NCBI GenBank assembly: GCA_028023455.1
Contig: JAQFVV010012400.1
Span: forward strand, 16,175,490 to 16,239,489
DNA length: 64,000 nt
Source: Epiperipatus broadwayi
Taxonomy: Eukaryota; Onychophora; Udeonychophora; Euonychophora; Peripatidae
Reading direction: 5' to 3'
The translations under genes were made by a program, and so were the position numbers. Positions 26,288 to 37,679 of the stretch are shown here, in pieces. Position 1 is the first letter of the stretch. The number at the start of each line of letters is the position of its first letter. Below the pieces are notes generated by a model. That model was not told the DNA's origin, did not search any database, and was given only the letters and a program-made list of their open reading frames with translations.

Positions 26288-26612
26288 AGAGTAAGGATGG
26301 CAAATCTCTGGCCCATAAGTCCAGTCTGACCTTCAAAAGCTCTCAACCCAACTCTCACACATTTTCACAATCATTTATAAAATGAACCTATATAAAACTT
26401 CTACTTAAACATATGTGCAAATACTGAATTAAGAGTTAAGTAAAATAAAATATTTATTTTCTCCAACTACATCAGGTAAACTAATTAATTTTTTGATCAA
26501 ATATAGTAGGCTAATATTTAAGTGGATAATTTTCTGTGGCCCACAAATGAGATTACAAATATCCAAATGGCGATTGGCAAAAAAACAAAGATTCTCCATT
26601 TCTGGTCTAGAA
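26288..26612. mobile_element. Possible hAT-like MITE
   Basis: The left end GTAAGGATGGCAAATCTCTG and the reverse complement of the right end, CCAGAAATGGAGAATCTTTG, match at most positions and resemble the terminal repeats of hAT MITEs that carry GGCAAA..TGGCCC. GGCCCA also occurs near the left end and GGCCCAC near the right, in the expected places. The flanks share CTAGA (left CCTAGA, right TCTAGA), compatible with but not proof of an 8-bp duplication. No coding sequence. Confidence 0.4.
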
Positions 26613-27989
26613 GATCGCTAATTGATATATTCTTTAATCATAAGTGTATAAACAAATTTGTAAACTTTTCAAATTTTCATAGTTTATTAAAATATTAATG
26701 ATTATTTTTTTTAAAATATTTGTACAGAAATCATTAAAAAAGGAAATACATTCATACTTCACTAAAAATTTTTTTAAAATATTGTTTCATTTTTAAAATA
26801 CAAATTAAGAAATTTAAAGTAACAAAAAACAAAACAAAAACGACAATCATTATACTTAGTTAAATACCATAATATACAACTTTTGTGATATTTTAATAAT
26901 TATAAATACATTTTTAAATTTTAGATCAGAATGTCATAACTTTATGATGACTGCATAATTGTTCATATTTAAAAAATTAAAGCAATAATGATTTCAGTTA
27001 ATTTACTTTTTTCAATAGTGTTATTACTATAATCAGCCCCCCTCCCCCCAAAAAAAAAAATCTCATTATATATTTCACTTTATTATTTTTTCCTATATTT
27101 GGAAAGTTCAAATATTATTTTTTTAGGATGATTTTCATTTATAAATTTATATTTTTAATAAACTATAATTTAGTGATTTATAATATTGAATAAAGATTTC
27201 AAAACTAAAATAAAATATTAATTTAAATTGCCACTAGGAGATGATGGGAAAACAATGAAATGCAGAAGGGTTAGGTAGAATAAAGGAATAAAAGATATGG
27301 ATATTAAATACTATATCAGTCTTCATCTAAAGTCTTAAGTGATGAAACAGAAATCTGTATATATGAATATTAATAGCATAATATTGTCTTGTGTCATTAA
27401 TTATTCAAGCTTGTAATAGATGGTTCTAGAATAGGATTAAAAAGAACTGCTCTTTTAATAAGTAGTGAATTGGAATGAGGATACAATTTTTAAAAGCTCT
27501 AATAGCAGAAAAAAAACCTAGTAAAGAATTCTTATAATAGTCATTAAATTTTCTCTTAAAACAAAAAGAACAAGAAAAAAATATTGCACCGAGAACATGT
27601 GAAATGTTCCAATTCCTGTAAAAGCCCTATTTTTACACTTTTACCCCAAATAGCAAGAACAACTTGCCTAAAAATTTCACTACAAATAAAAATCTCACAT
27701 AACTTAAGTACTGTAGATTCTAAATATATCATGAACTGTGAATAATTTATATGCATCTAAAAAGTTTAAAACTGAGGATCACAGATAATTGATGAGATTT
27801 TTTTACTGTTAATTTTAAACTTTTTACTGCATATAGAGTCATATTATTTGTAATAATGTCAAGGTCAACACCTGTTTCAAACCATGATATTTAAATTAAA
27901 ATAAAGCAAGTAAAAAAAAAAAAAAAGCTTAACATTTCCAATTTATTTTTGCTACACTTTTTATGCATCATGTGATCATTATTATTATT
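26613..27989. other. AT-rich DNA, nothing recognised
   Basis: C-run followed by A-run near 27036-27060; chance open frames only. Confidence 0.5.
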
Positions 27990-28521
27990 AATTTTAAATA
28001 GAAGGTAATAAACCCTTTAAACATGTGCTGTACTGTTACATTAAATCAATGTTTTTGTTAAGTGTGAGGAAACTCTCGATCCAAGACCTGGGATAGAGAC
28101 TTTGAAAAGATAAAAAGATTGTCTTATATTTGTATCTAAATTCAATTATATAACCAATCTTAAGTATCTTGGTATGAGAGCATAAAGATTATACATTCTT
28201 CACTCTACTTACATTTTCTTTATTGCACATATTAACACTTGCAAAATTTTAATATTTACTGCATGTTGATATTCAAAGATGTTACAATTAATGCAATTCA
28301 TTAATAGATTTTCTAGTACAATTTCAAACTGTAATTTTAAACAGAAGGTAATCAACCATTTACACATGCACTGTACTATTATATTATATCAACATTGTTT
28401 TTGTTGAATATGAAAAAACTCTTGAACCAAGGCACAAGATAGTCTTTGAAAAGACAAAAGCAGCCATCTTATCTTTGAACCTAAATTCTATTTTATATGC
28501 CAATCTTAAATATCTTGGGAT
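27990..28521 (+). repeat. R2 repeat: two forward copies (second truncated)
   Basis: Unit one (about 27990-28316) and unit two (about 28317-28521) share AGAAGGTAAT, ACATG(T)GC(A)CTGTACT, the GTTTTTGTT block, ..ACTCT.GA.CCAAG.C, TTTGAAAAGA and CCAATCTTAA.TATCTTGG. Unit one continues into a ~150-bp 3' part (GAGAGCATAAAGATTATACA through ATATTCAAAGATGTTA). No open frame or known family recognised. Confidence 0.75.
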
Positions 28522-29211
28522 ATCTCTGAATAATAACATGCAATAAATATTAAAATTTCATGAGTGTTAATGTGTGTAATAAAAAAAAAATGGAAGTGAA
28601 GAATATAGAATCTTCAAGCTCTCGTTCCAAGATATTTAAGATTGGCCTATATAATTGAATTTAGATACAAAGATAAGATGGTTGCTCATATCTTTTCAAA
28701 GATTCTATCTTGTGCCTTGGATTGTGAATTTCCCCACATTCAACAAATCAACATTGATTTAATATAACAATATTGTGCATGTGTAAAAGGTTGATTACCT
28801 TCATTTTTTTAAAATTACAATTTGAAACTCTGCTAATAAATTTATTAGTTAATTATATGAATTCTAACATCTCTGAATATTAACATGTAGTAGATATTAA
28901 AATTTCATAAGTGTTAATATGTATAATAAAGAAAATGGAGGTAAGGTGAAGCATATAAAATTTTCATGCTCTCATTCCAAGATATTTAAAAATTGTCTAT
29001 ACTTTTGAATTTAGGTACAAAGATAAGATGGACACTCTTATCTTTTCAAAGTCTCTAATTTGTGCCTTGGATTGAGTTTCCTCACATTCAACAAAAACAT
29101 GTTGAATTAATATAACAGTACAGTGCATTTGTAAAGAGTTGATTATATTCTGATTAAAATTATAGTTTGAAACTGTGGTAGTAAATCTATTAGTCAATTA
29201 TATAATTATTT
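28522..29211 (-). repeat. R2 repeat: two inverted copies
   Basis: Unit three (28522 to about 28866) and unit four (about 28867-29211) are the reverse of the preceding units. Shared marks on the plus strand are TCTCTGAATA.TAACATG, ATATTAAAATTTCAT.AGTG, CCAAGATATTTAA, ACAAAGATAAGATGG, TTGTGCCTTGGATTG and ACATTCAACAAA. Both are about 345 bp, which gives the full unit length. The small minus-strand open frame at 28997-29197 lies inside unit four. Confidence 0.75.
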
Positions 29212-31603
29212 TTGTAAATTAAATAATGAATACAATCTTTAATTTTTTGCTAAGAACTGAGATGTTTTTGTATTATTACAACAAATATATTTAAATAAAA
29301 ATAAAATACACTTATACAATGCACATTTTATGTATTTTTGATGTAATTTATGTATATTTTTTTTTATATAATTACATATTTATTTATTTTTGTTGCAAAA
29401 TTGCAAAATAAAAATATCATTCTGTAAGATATAAACATTGGCAACTTATTGTTATAGTAACCACATTAAAAAAATAAAAAAAACTATTTAAATTAACATA
29501 ATGTATAGAGTTTTACCATGCATATAGGATAGACCTTTATGCAAACATTTGTCATAGTGACAATCATCAATTTATTCTCACTATTTGATTAAAAATCAAT
29601 TATTTGTGATAACAATCTTTAAAAAAAATTGACATTTTATTTTAAAAACATCTATTTTTAATGCTGATCATCTAATAAGTCATGATGTCATAGGACAGTG
29701 ACTTTATAAACAACATTATTGGAAGCTAACATGATAACATTCACATATAAAAAATATAGCATAGAACAAAATTTATTCATTATATACAATAATTTCATTT
29801 TAATTATACAGCAAAATTACTGTGCTTACTTTAAAATTTTCATACAATATTCTTGACAGTTTGTACTATAATTTTGATATATCTGAGACAAATAAGACTT
29901 TTATCACAAACAACAGAAAAATAATAAATTACAAACTTCATTTACTACAATAAGAAAAAAAATACTTGGATTATATACAGTAACAAAGTGCACTAATGAT
30001 AATTTTATAATTTCCACATTAGCTAAAATATATTCAATCCATCAATTTTTGCCCAAAATTTTTTAAACATTAATTATATCAAGCAAAAACCTACTTTCAA
30101 TAAAAAAGAAAAAAATTGTGAAAAAATTATTTCATGCACTATGCAATTAATGGTAAGCTTTATATAATCAAATGGTAATAATTATAGGTTGAATATAACA
30201 TTTACTTGCTTAGTTTTACTAAAAACCTTTGTATAATTTGTTTTATTACACATCCAAGATAAGTGGTTTTCATTATAAATGTAAAAAAAAAAATATTGGT
30301 GAAAATACTGTACAAATTTTATTAACACAAAGTGAACATACACAACAACAAAATATATTAATAATAAATTTTAAAATACATAAATTATGACACAAACAAT
30401 TTTTATTACCTTAGGAGAAAACAGCTTTATACTAAATCAATATATCAGCAAAAATCCAAAAGATTTAAAAACAATTGTTATTAAAACTATAACAATCAGT
30501 TGTACATTAGATATCTTTATCTAATTTTTAATTAATTACAATTCCATTCATATAAAATAAATAAAAATACAAACTACTGCATTAAAAAAAATAAGAATGC
30601 TGCAAAAAATAAAATCAAAGTTTTATTAGCTAGATTATTAAAAAAACATGTTTGATAATTGAATATAAAATGTACTAAATAAAATAAAATCTACACTGAG
30701 TTAACTTAATATTTTTTCATCATAATTTATTTTAACAAATCCTAATTAATGGCAATCAGTATATTGAGAAAGTATCACTTTAAAAAAATAAATTCACAGA
30801 ATCTAAAATATATTTATTATACACTATATTTACTTATAAGTTAATATTTTTTTTATTAATAATATATTTAGTAAATTATTTTTTCATTAATTATCAGGTT
30901 TATTTTTTAATCAGCTTTTTCATATTTTGTATAATTTTGAATTTAAGCTAAAAATTAAAGTTTTTGCCATAGAAATTGTGTGTTTCTTAAAAGAAACACA
31001 CAAACTTTTTAAAATTACATAATGATAAAACTTTAATTACTTTTTCATGAAAATATTCAATTATTATAAAGATATTAAATAAAAATTAGACAAATAAATG
31101 GTATTTTAGCTAATGTACACATTTAGCAATTTATTATTAATGTGGTTTATTACTGTATATAATCTAAGTATTTTTTTAATTACATAATGAATAAAAACTC
31201 TTATTTTTTTTTAGTGTAAATATTGACATTTTATAATATAAAAAAGATACCTTACTTCATTACAAAATGGCTGCCATTTAACAAAAATGGACATTTAAAA
31301 AATTGGTCACTATAATAAATAGTTGCTTCTTCTTAAAAGACAAGAGTTATCATAAGAAGTATAAGAATGTAACTCAAACAAAGGTAAATTTAGCTGGTCA
31401 GTGATTAACTAATTGATAACTTGATCATTGTTAATACTTTGTTACTCTCTTAATACCATTGATTATAATTATCTATTCAATATTTGATTTATAGTTTAAG
31501 CTTTAATAGATTCTGATGTTTAATAATGACTCAATTATAACCATCATCTGTGGAATGAAAAATCACATATATCAAAAGAATCATTTTATTTAAGCCTATA
31601 TAG
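29212..31603. other. Very AT-rich DNA, nothing recognised
   Basis: Among the most AT-rich stretches of the window, with long poly-A/T tracts. A short hairpin, TTTCTTAAAAGAAA, lies near 30982-30995. No gene or repeat family recognised. Confidence 0.5.
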
Positions 31604-33911
31604 TGTAACAGTCAGATTTGTACACTCATGCAACAAAATTCAGAGCCCAAGCAAAATATACCAAAGCTGACCGTAGTGAGGTGGTTGAGACCTCTAATCC
31701 GACCAAACTCCAACTCATCTGCCAGTACTCCAAATTTAACACCTTATGAGTGACATTCCTGGGGCTACACTCGGTTCTCATTTATCCGCGAGCCGACATA
31801 GAACAGGGAGAAACACGAGACTTAAGGTCATTACTAACCTTACTAAATAAGTGATATATATAACACTCAACACTCCATTAATCTTAACTACCAGACATAC
31901 ACATATAGCATATAAACTCATTAAGAAATTGGAGTATGAACTGTGACATTTAATAATATACTGTGGATTGGATAAAATACTATGGATTGGATAAGATACT
32001 GTGGTTTGGTTTGATCTAGAGTCTGAGCAAGAAAGATATACAACAGTTTATATTTAAAAGGATTTATTAAAACAATAACAAATGATCTAACACAAAATAT
32101 CATAATGGCAGGGATTGTATAATCTTCACAAGGTATTCAACACAGGCAAGCATGTTACAATAGTTGGGACTGTTATCAAGTACATCTGTTCCCTTTTAAA
32201 CATATTACAATACATGTGTGTGTGAGTTATAGAGGTCATGCCTAATTATTTAATATGCTCATCTTATGAACTTGACTTGCTTAAGTTAGAAGTTGATACC
32301 TTAGTAGAGATGATGATGAGTACAGCCAGTTTTAAAGACTGTTATATATACTAATTAAATGAGCAACTAAATAAACTCAGAATCATGCAGATTCAAACTG
32401 ATAACCCAGATTCAAACTCCAGTCTAAAGCTGAATGATTAATTAATATGGGAAAAAGAACTGGTTACCATTAGGTCCACATATATGCGCTATGGCGCTAT
32501 ATAAAATATTAAAGAAATAAACTTGCAGTGCGAGTGTGTGATTCTTCAAGAGTTTCAGCATCAAATGCTCGGTTTGCTCTGAGACCGACGGTTTGCTGCT
32601 ATTGATATATGAACATAAAGTTCAGGAAGTCGGATTGGCTTTAGGAAAAATCTGGGTCCTCACGCCCCCAGTTCTAATGAAGATAGCCATAACCCGAACT
32701 AAATAAAGGGGCGGTTTGTTACCGTGAACCCTTGTCAGAGGCAGCAAAACGTAACACATATAAGTGTACTATATAAAAACACACCCGCAATGCACGCAAT
32801 ATATATATATATAAAGCAATAAGTATGCATATAATTAATTGCGCCTAAAACAGATAGCTTTTATCTGTCAAGCTAATTCAAAACAGTTCTTAAAATTAGC
32901 ATTATAAGTATGCTAATAAAATGGGCTTAAACTATATAAAAATAATCTAGTTAAGATCCTGAATCTGCATATAAAGATTCTTAATTAAGGAGGGAAAGTA
33001 TATTCGATGGGACTTAATACAAACATTAGCAAATATACTTTATCATCTCTAGACAATATATATATCCCCTTCCAACTAATAAATATCAAAGGTTATAATA
33101 TAAGATCGGTTAAGCAAATCTTAAAAAATACGATTTTACAATATATATATAACTATGATAACAACGAGTGGTTAGCGCATTCGTTTATTACCAATATTAT
33201 AATTTCGAAACAATGATTCAATAAAATAAACAAGGCTTTTAAAATGTCTAAGTGAAGATTACAATTATCTCCTTTATAAATTACTTACTTAGTTTCATTG
33301 TTTCGAAATCTGAGCATATTATCACATATTAAACCTAACAAAATGCATTTAAACAAAAATATCAAAATTACTGAAATTAGGCAAGACCGTTAGTTTGTAG
33401 GAATTGAAGAGAATAAATTTCGGACATTTAATGAGGATAAAAAAAAATAATATGAAATCTTTTAATTCATAAAAGATTTCAGCAGTTTATAAAATTAAAG
33501 TAAGTGATTTTTCTTTCTTTTACATTATATATATAAACCGATAGTTTCTTTTTATAAGAGGGTAAAATTGAAAGAGTTTTTATAATTTAGATAGAACGTT
33601 CTTTTTAAAGTGTTATAAGAATTTATAGATTAAAGTTCATACTGCAGCTTTTTTAAAAATGATTACCATCTCTCTGCCTCCTTGAGTGGACTTGAAGCGT
33701 ATATCAATGATAGTGGTTGGAATAGGGCGTCTGACAGCATCATAATCTTCAGTGGCCTTTCAGATAGGTTAAATTTCTTCATATTCTCCATGCAGGTTGC
33801 TGGAAAGTCTATTCAAAGGAATGTTTAGAGGAACTGAGAGTAGCCATCTGGCTCCAGAGCCAGTAAATATATTATTTTACTCGATCATTTTGGATTCTGG
33901 TCTCCACAACA
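31604..33911 (+). mobile_element. R3 repeat, ~2.2-2.3 kb, possible solo LTR (copy 1)
   Basis: This region is the inverted, diverged partner of 52265-54460. Matching landmarks, in order: TGTAACAGTCAGATTTGTAC at the left edge; AAGCAAAATATACCAAAGCT near 31650; TGAGTGACATTCC; CTCGGTTTGCTCTGAGACCG near 32570; AGTCGGATTGGCTTTAGG; CCCCCAGTTCTAA; AATTTCTTC; and TACTCGATCATTTTG at 33878-33892. It starts with TG and a CACAACA lies near its end, as LTRs do, but no 5-bp target duplication or coding region is visible, so the LTR reading is tentative. Inside are a 20-bp tandem repeat (ATACTGTGGATTGGATAA, about 31958-32015) and a 15-bp perfect inverted repeat around ATTTCGAAACAATGA (about 33202-33216 and 33295-33309). 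Confidence 0.6.
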
Positions 33912-34963
33912 ATTTTCAGGAAAAAAAAAGCTAAAGAGTGAATTTCAAAAAAAATCTGCAATATTTATATTCCCTAGATCAAAAGCCAGCGACTATCTAT
34001 TTTAAAACACAATTCAGACTTCTAAGTTTTAGCCTTAGGTCTCTTTTGATTCTTATCTTTTTTTTATCTTGTTGCCCAAACTTTTACTGGTTTGATCTGG
34101 GAAAAGAAATTCATTACAATCGTAATGAATGAGCTCTAGAACAATGTCAATAACCTAGGGACCATCTGATCTCACCTGCGAATTATTCTAAATAGTCTTA
34201 TTACCAATCTGTGAATTTCGCATGTGATTTATAATTTACCTAAACCAAACTTGTTAAAGAATATTTAGCCACATTTTCTAAACAAAATAACCCTTATACA
34301 ATATATTATTTATATAAATGCTGCGATATATCCATACAAAAATTAATATCATTATCATTTACAGGTGCTTGTACGTGTGATAATAAACACACAATTGTTT
34401 GAATACATATAAAACTGTGATTATATATATAACTGTATAAATGAATATATCGCTGTGTGGACACATACAACTGTGTAAACATATATATACAGCTGTGTAA
34501 AGGCATATAACACTGTGTGGATATATATACACGTGTACTAAAGAGTGTTTAAAACCGGCATAGATGTGTCTATGGAGACATAAAGGTGAAACAGATAGAA
34601 GGACAGTAATATCTGTTTCATTAGTTTGCTTTATTCTTTTTTTGCTTCTTAATCCCCCCCCCACCTTTCAATATTTTTATATTTCTAATTATATCTTTCA
34701 TAAAATTACATATTTCTAATCACTAAAGTCACTATTCCATGTAAAGCTCACTTTAAGCAAAACATTCAACAAGTTTTTTCTTTTTAAAAAATCTGGCCTC
34801 ATTAAAACGATTTAATATACTTCTCCTAAAAACGTAATAGCCTAAAAACGATTTACTCGCTGATGAAGAAGCTTCCAAATAAACAAAACAAATTTCGCAT
34901 AAAACTATTATGGTGATTATTAAAAAAATTATGATAAAACCCAACAATTTTAAGGGAGAGATA
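33912..34963. other. AT-rich DNA with a degenerate minisatellite
   Basis: From about 34360 to 34530, units of roughly 20-30 bp built around ACTGTGTAAACATATA-type sequence repeat imperfectly. They generate two overlapping minus-strand open frames with Tyr-Ile-His-rich periodic peptides (34306-34506 and 34359-34664), which are products of the repeat and not genes. Confidence 0.55.
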
Positions 34964-35110
34964 AATCCCATTGGTAAAACTGACTTTTAGCGGCCAAAAC
35001 ATTTAGCCCTCTATTTTTAAAAAACTGAACTATATTTTTTCGTACTAAGTGTATCTAACTATAAAAAAATTTACATAAAGGTTAATAATAAAAATAATAA
35101 ACTTACATTT

Positions 35111-35690
35111 TTATGCATAGTTTTGAGCTATGCACATGAAGAAATTCACTAAAATGGTGTCATGTTTGTGCATACCCCTAAATGCAAATTCCTGCAGGTA
35201 GGATGGATGAAAGAAATACGATTCATTGATCTCCACTATCTGTGGTTCGCCGTTGTCATCAAATCCGCCGACAGGTGCTGGATTTCTGTCAAAATATGTA
35301 GCAAATTCTTCCCGGCAAAAATGACAAGAGTCTATGATCATTCGCTTGCTAACCTGTCTCACAAACAAGAAAGTGCATTGGCAAATTATTCGCCCAACAA
35401 AACATCGGTGTTCAAAGACAGATGGCTTCGGGGAAAAAATGACCCACTTCTTATTCCGGATTTTGAAATTGTTCAGGCAGGCGACGTGTATTCCAGCTTT
35501 CTACCAGAACAGCCGCAACATTTAAAATTTCATTTTGGGGAACCAAAGAAGTGATAGAAATTCTGTCTGCAAAAATTACACGGGGCAAAAGTAGTTCATA
35601 ATTTTGACAGCAGGGACTTTTTTTATGACACTTGTTAAGTTTTGACACATAACCTAGTGCAAATTGCACATAAAAATGTAAGTTTTTTTA
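35111..35690 (-). pseudogene. Merlin (IS1595/ISXO2-like) transposase fragment, frameshifted and truncated
   Basis: The minus strand reads NNLPMHF..CETG in one frame and then, after a frameshift near 35345, VSKRMIID, CHFCREEFATYF, NPAPVGG, NGEPQIVEINESYFF. This order matches the ISXO2-like family: a helix with (N)LPMK..RETG, the T.IDWYNFCREVC segment, the GG turn and the VEIDES strand that carries the first catalytic Asp. In this copy that Asp is Asn (VEINES). The protein stops about 40 residues later (stop at 35111), far short of the later catalytic residues, so the downstream half of the domain is missing. The N-terminal part lies around 35450-35669 in another frame. Inactive. Confidence 0.75.
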
Positions 35691-35701
35691 AATTTTATTT
35701 A

Positions 35702-36547
35702 TTAACCTTTTGACTGTTTGACTCGTTCTTAATCGAGGCACTTTTTGATACATATTCGTTTTAATCGAGTAAATTTGACATCGCTGTAAATTGCTTAGTT
35801 TTTGGACTACGTTTACGGTTTTAACGTCATTTTTTAGAACGCAAAAAGTTTTATAATATACTGCCATCTATTGAATTATTTTACAAGTAAAAAATCAATT
35901 AATTGATGATTTATGTCAAACAAAAACTAAGCACTGCCTTTTCACATCTTTTCTTGAATCTTATTGGCTGTTGAAATTTTGTAAACAAAAGAAAATGGAA
36001 AAGCTCCGCCTTCTCATCATCTTGTCTTGAATCTTATTGGCTGTTAAAATTTTTATATGGCTGCCAAAAATTAAAAATTTACGAACGCTTTTGTTTTATT
36101 TTGAAAATGATAAACGAATGTTTTAGAGCATTTTAAAAATATTTTTTGATGAAATACAAATAAAATACAAATTATTTTCATATAATATGTCAAAAATAAA
36201 TATTATTTTACAAAAATAGTTACGATTTTAGCAAGAATTATTTATTTATTGCAAAGTCGGGAAAAAAATCATAACGTGAAATTACGATTGCCGTTTCTTT
36301 TCATGTCAACCGTAACAAATATTTTTAAAATTAAAAATCAAAATTTATTTTTGAACAAACTTTCGTTTATTTTTATAATGTTAGAAATTACTAATATACT
36401 TTTTAAAAACGAAACTAAAGTGAATATATTTAAAAAAACGGTCAATAACTTTTGAAAAATTGATACATTATTTTGTGCATCGGCCAATTAAAAGCTTTGA
36501 GTGATACCACCTGCAGCGAATGAACAATTGGACAGTTAAAGGGTTAA
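35702..36547. mobile_element. piggyBac-type MITE nested in the Merlin element
   Basis: TTAA at 35702-35705 and at 36544-36547 brackets an 842-bp insert. Its ends, CCTTTTGACTGTTTGACTCG on the left and CCCTTTAACTGTCCAATTGT (reverse complement of the right), match at most positions. TTAA target duplications and CCCTTT-type ends are hallmarks of piggyBac elements. The Merlin right arm near 36781 holds the same surrounding sequence, ending ..TTATTAACCTTTATGTAAAA, without the insert. This is a related pre-insertion site and supports the boundaries. No transposase is encoded. A 20-bp motif, CTTGAATCTTATTGGCTGTT, occurs twice, 73 bp apart (35953 and 36026). Confidence 0.75.
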
Positions 36548-36614
36548 CCGTCATGTAAAAAATACATTTATAGTTAGATATACTTTACAATTATATAGTA
36601 AGACTAATGTAGTT

Positions 36615-36750
36615 CGAACCACGGATAGTGGAGCTTGATGAATCGTACTTCTTTCATCCATCCTACCTGCAGGAATTTGTATTTAGGGGTATGCACAAAC
36701 ATGACACCGTTTTTGTGAATTTCCCCGTGTGCATAGCTCAAAACTACACA
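36615..36750 (+). pseudogene. Second Merlin transposase fragment, opposite strand
   Basis: The plus-strand segment starts at CGAACCACGGATAGTGGAGC and reads EPRIVELDESYFFHPSYLQEF, followed by FRGMHKHDT and a stop. It is the inverted partner of the minus-strand fragment at 35111-35249. Here the catalytic Asp in the ELDES motif is retained, unlike the EINES of the other copy. It therefore comes from a separately evolving copy rather than from a very recent inverted duplication. Only about 45 codons are present, so it cannot be functional. Confidence 0.7.
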
Positions 36751-36920
36751 TAAAAATGTAAGTTTTTTTTTTATTTTTTATTAACCTTTATGTAAAAACA
36801 TTTATAGTAAGATATAGTTTATTTATAGTTAGATACACTTAGTACGAAAAATATAGTTGTTTTTTAAAAATAGAGGGCAAAATGTTGCGGCCGCTAAAAG
36901 TCAGTTTTACCAATCCCATT

Positions 36921-37580
36921 TATACTACAAATATTATTTCAAGAAATACTTTAAAAAAGTGCAATATCGATTATTTTTATTAAACGATTTGGTTAAAGAT
37001 AAAATATAAGGACTACATTTTAATTAGTCAAGAAGTTAAAAAAATTTAGAAACTAAAATTTGCTACAAAATCGGATAAAAGACACTATTGCAAAATGTCA
37101 AGCAGACTATAGAATTAGCATGTGTGATAGATGCTCCAATTGTATGTTGTATGAATTACTTGGTATAAACAACATAAAATTCATCACTAATCTTTTAATC
37201 CTTTATCTTTTTTTTCTTCTAGAGTTAGAATATTTATAAGTGACTTGTAATAATATCTAATAATACTATATGTGCAGATCTCAAATGAGATGATTACCTA
37301 GTTTTTTTTTTAGTCAAATTAATTACTACATATAATAATAATAGTAGTAACAAAAAGTCATTCATAAAAGAGTTATTCTAATTAAAAAAAGGGGGGGGGG
37401 ACTATTCTAGAAATGAGTTTTGCAATGACTATGCCTACCAATCTGTTGAACCACAAACACATCCACATATAGAACATACTGACCCATTTTTTGGTTTATT
37501 TGATATTTTACAAAACACCTAGGTCTCTTTACGCAAACTTATTTAACACGATTTTGAAGTTAGGCGATTCATGTTTCACC
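36921..37580. other. AT-rich DNA, nothing recognised
   Basis: Contains a G10 run near 37391-37400. No feature recognised. Confidence 0.5.
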
Positions 37581-37679
37581 GAAAATCGAACTCCGATAAT
37601 GCGCTATTACTTTAAATAATAAATTTCGCACACTTATGTTAGATTGAAAGTAATAGCACATTATTGGAATTCGACTTTC
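37581..37679. repeat. Hairpin-forming inverted repeat
   Basis: The left arm (37581-37613, GAAAATCGAACTCCGATAAT...) pairs with the right arm (37646-37679, GAAAGTAATAGCACATTATT...) with only a few mismatches around a 32-bp loop. It may be the core of a small foldback MITE; outer ends and target duplication were not identified. Confidence 0.6.

Larger units (their letters stand above)
34964..36920 (-). mobile_element. Merlin-type DNA transposon, non-autonomous, with 9-bp target duplication
   Basis: A perfect 9-bp direct repeat, AATCCCATT (34964-34972 and 36912-36920), flanks an element of 1939 bp whose ends are GGTAAAACTGACTTTTAGCG and its exact reverse complement. The inverted arms continue for about 277 bp on the left (34973-35249) and 297 bp on the right (36615-36911). 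Each arm includes the terminal noncoding part and a segment of transposase coding sequence. Merlin elements are known for 8-9-bp duplications and an IS1595/ISXO2-type transposase, which fits the relic inside. A piggyBac-type MITE is nested within (35702-36547). The matching duplication at both outer ends implies that the rearranged composite moved as one unit. Confidence 0.85.

Noticed and set aside
33168-33190. GAGTGGTTAGCGCATTCG, resembling a tRNA A-box
   Set aside because: No B-box follows at the right distance and no cloverleaf can be drawn; it sits inside the R3 repeat.
34306-34664. Two overlapping minus-strand frames with repeated Tyr/Ile/His peptides
   Set aside because: They are translations of a degenerate minisatellite with a period of about 20-30 bp; both frames are open only because the repeat lacks stops.
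35162-35554. 130-codon plus-strand open frame, the longest in the window
   Set aside because: It lies antisense to the recognisable Merlin transposase fragment on the minus strand and shows no motif of its own.
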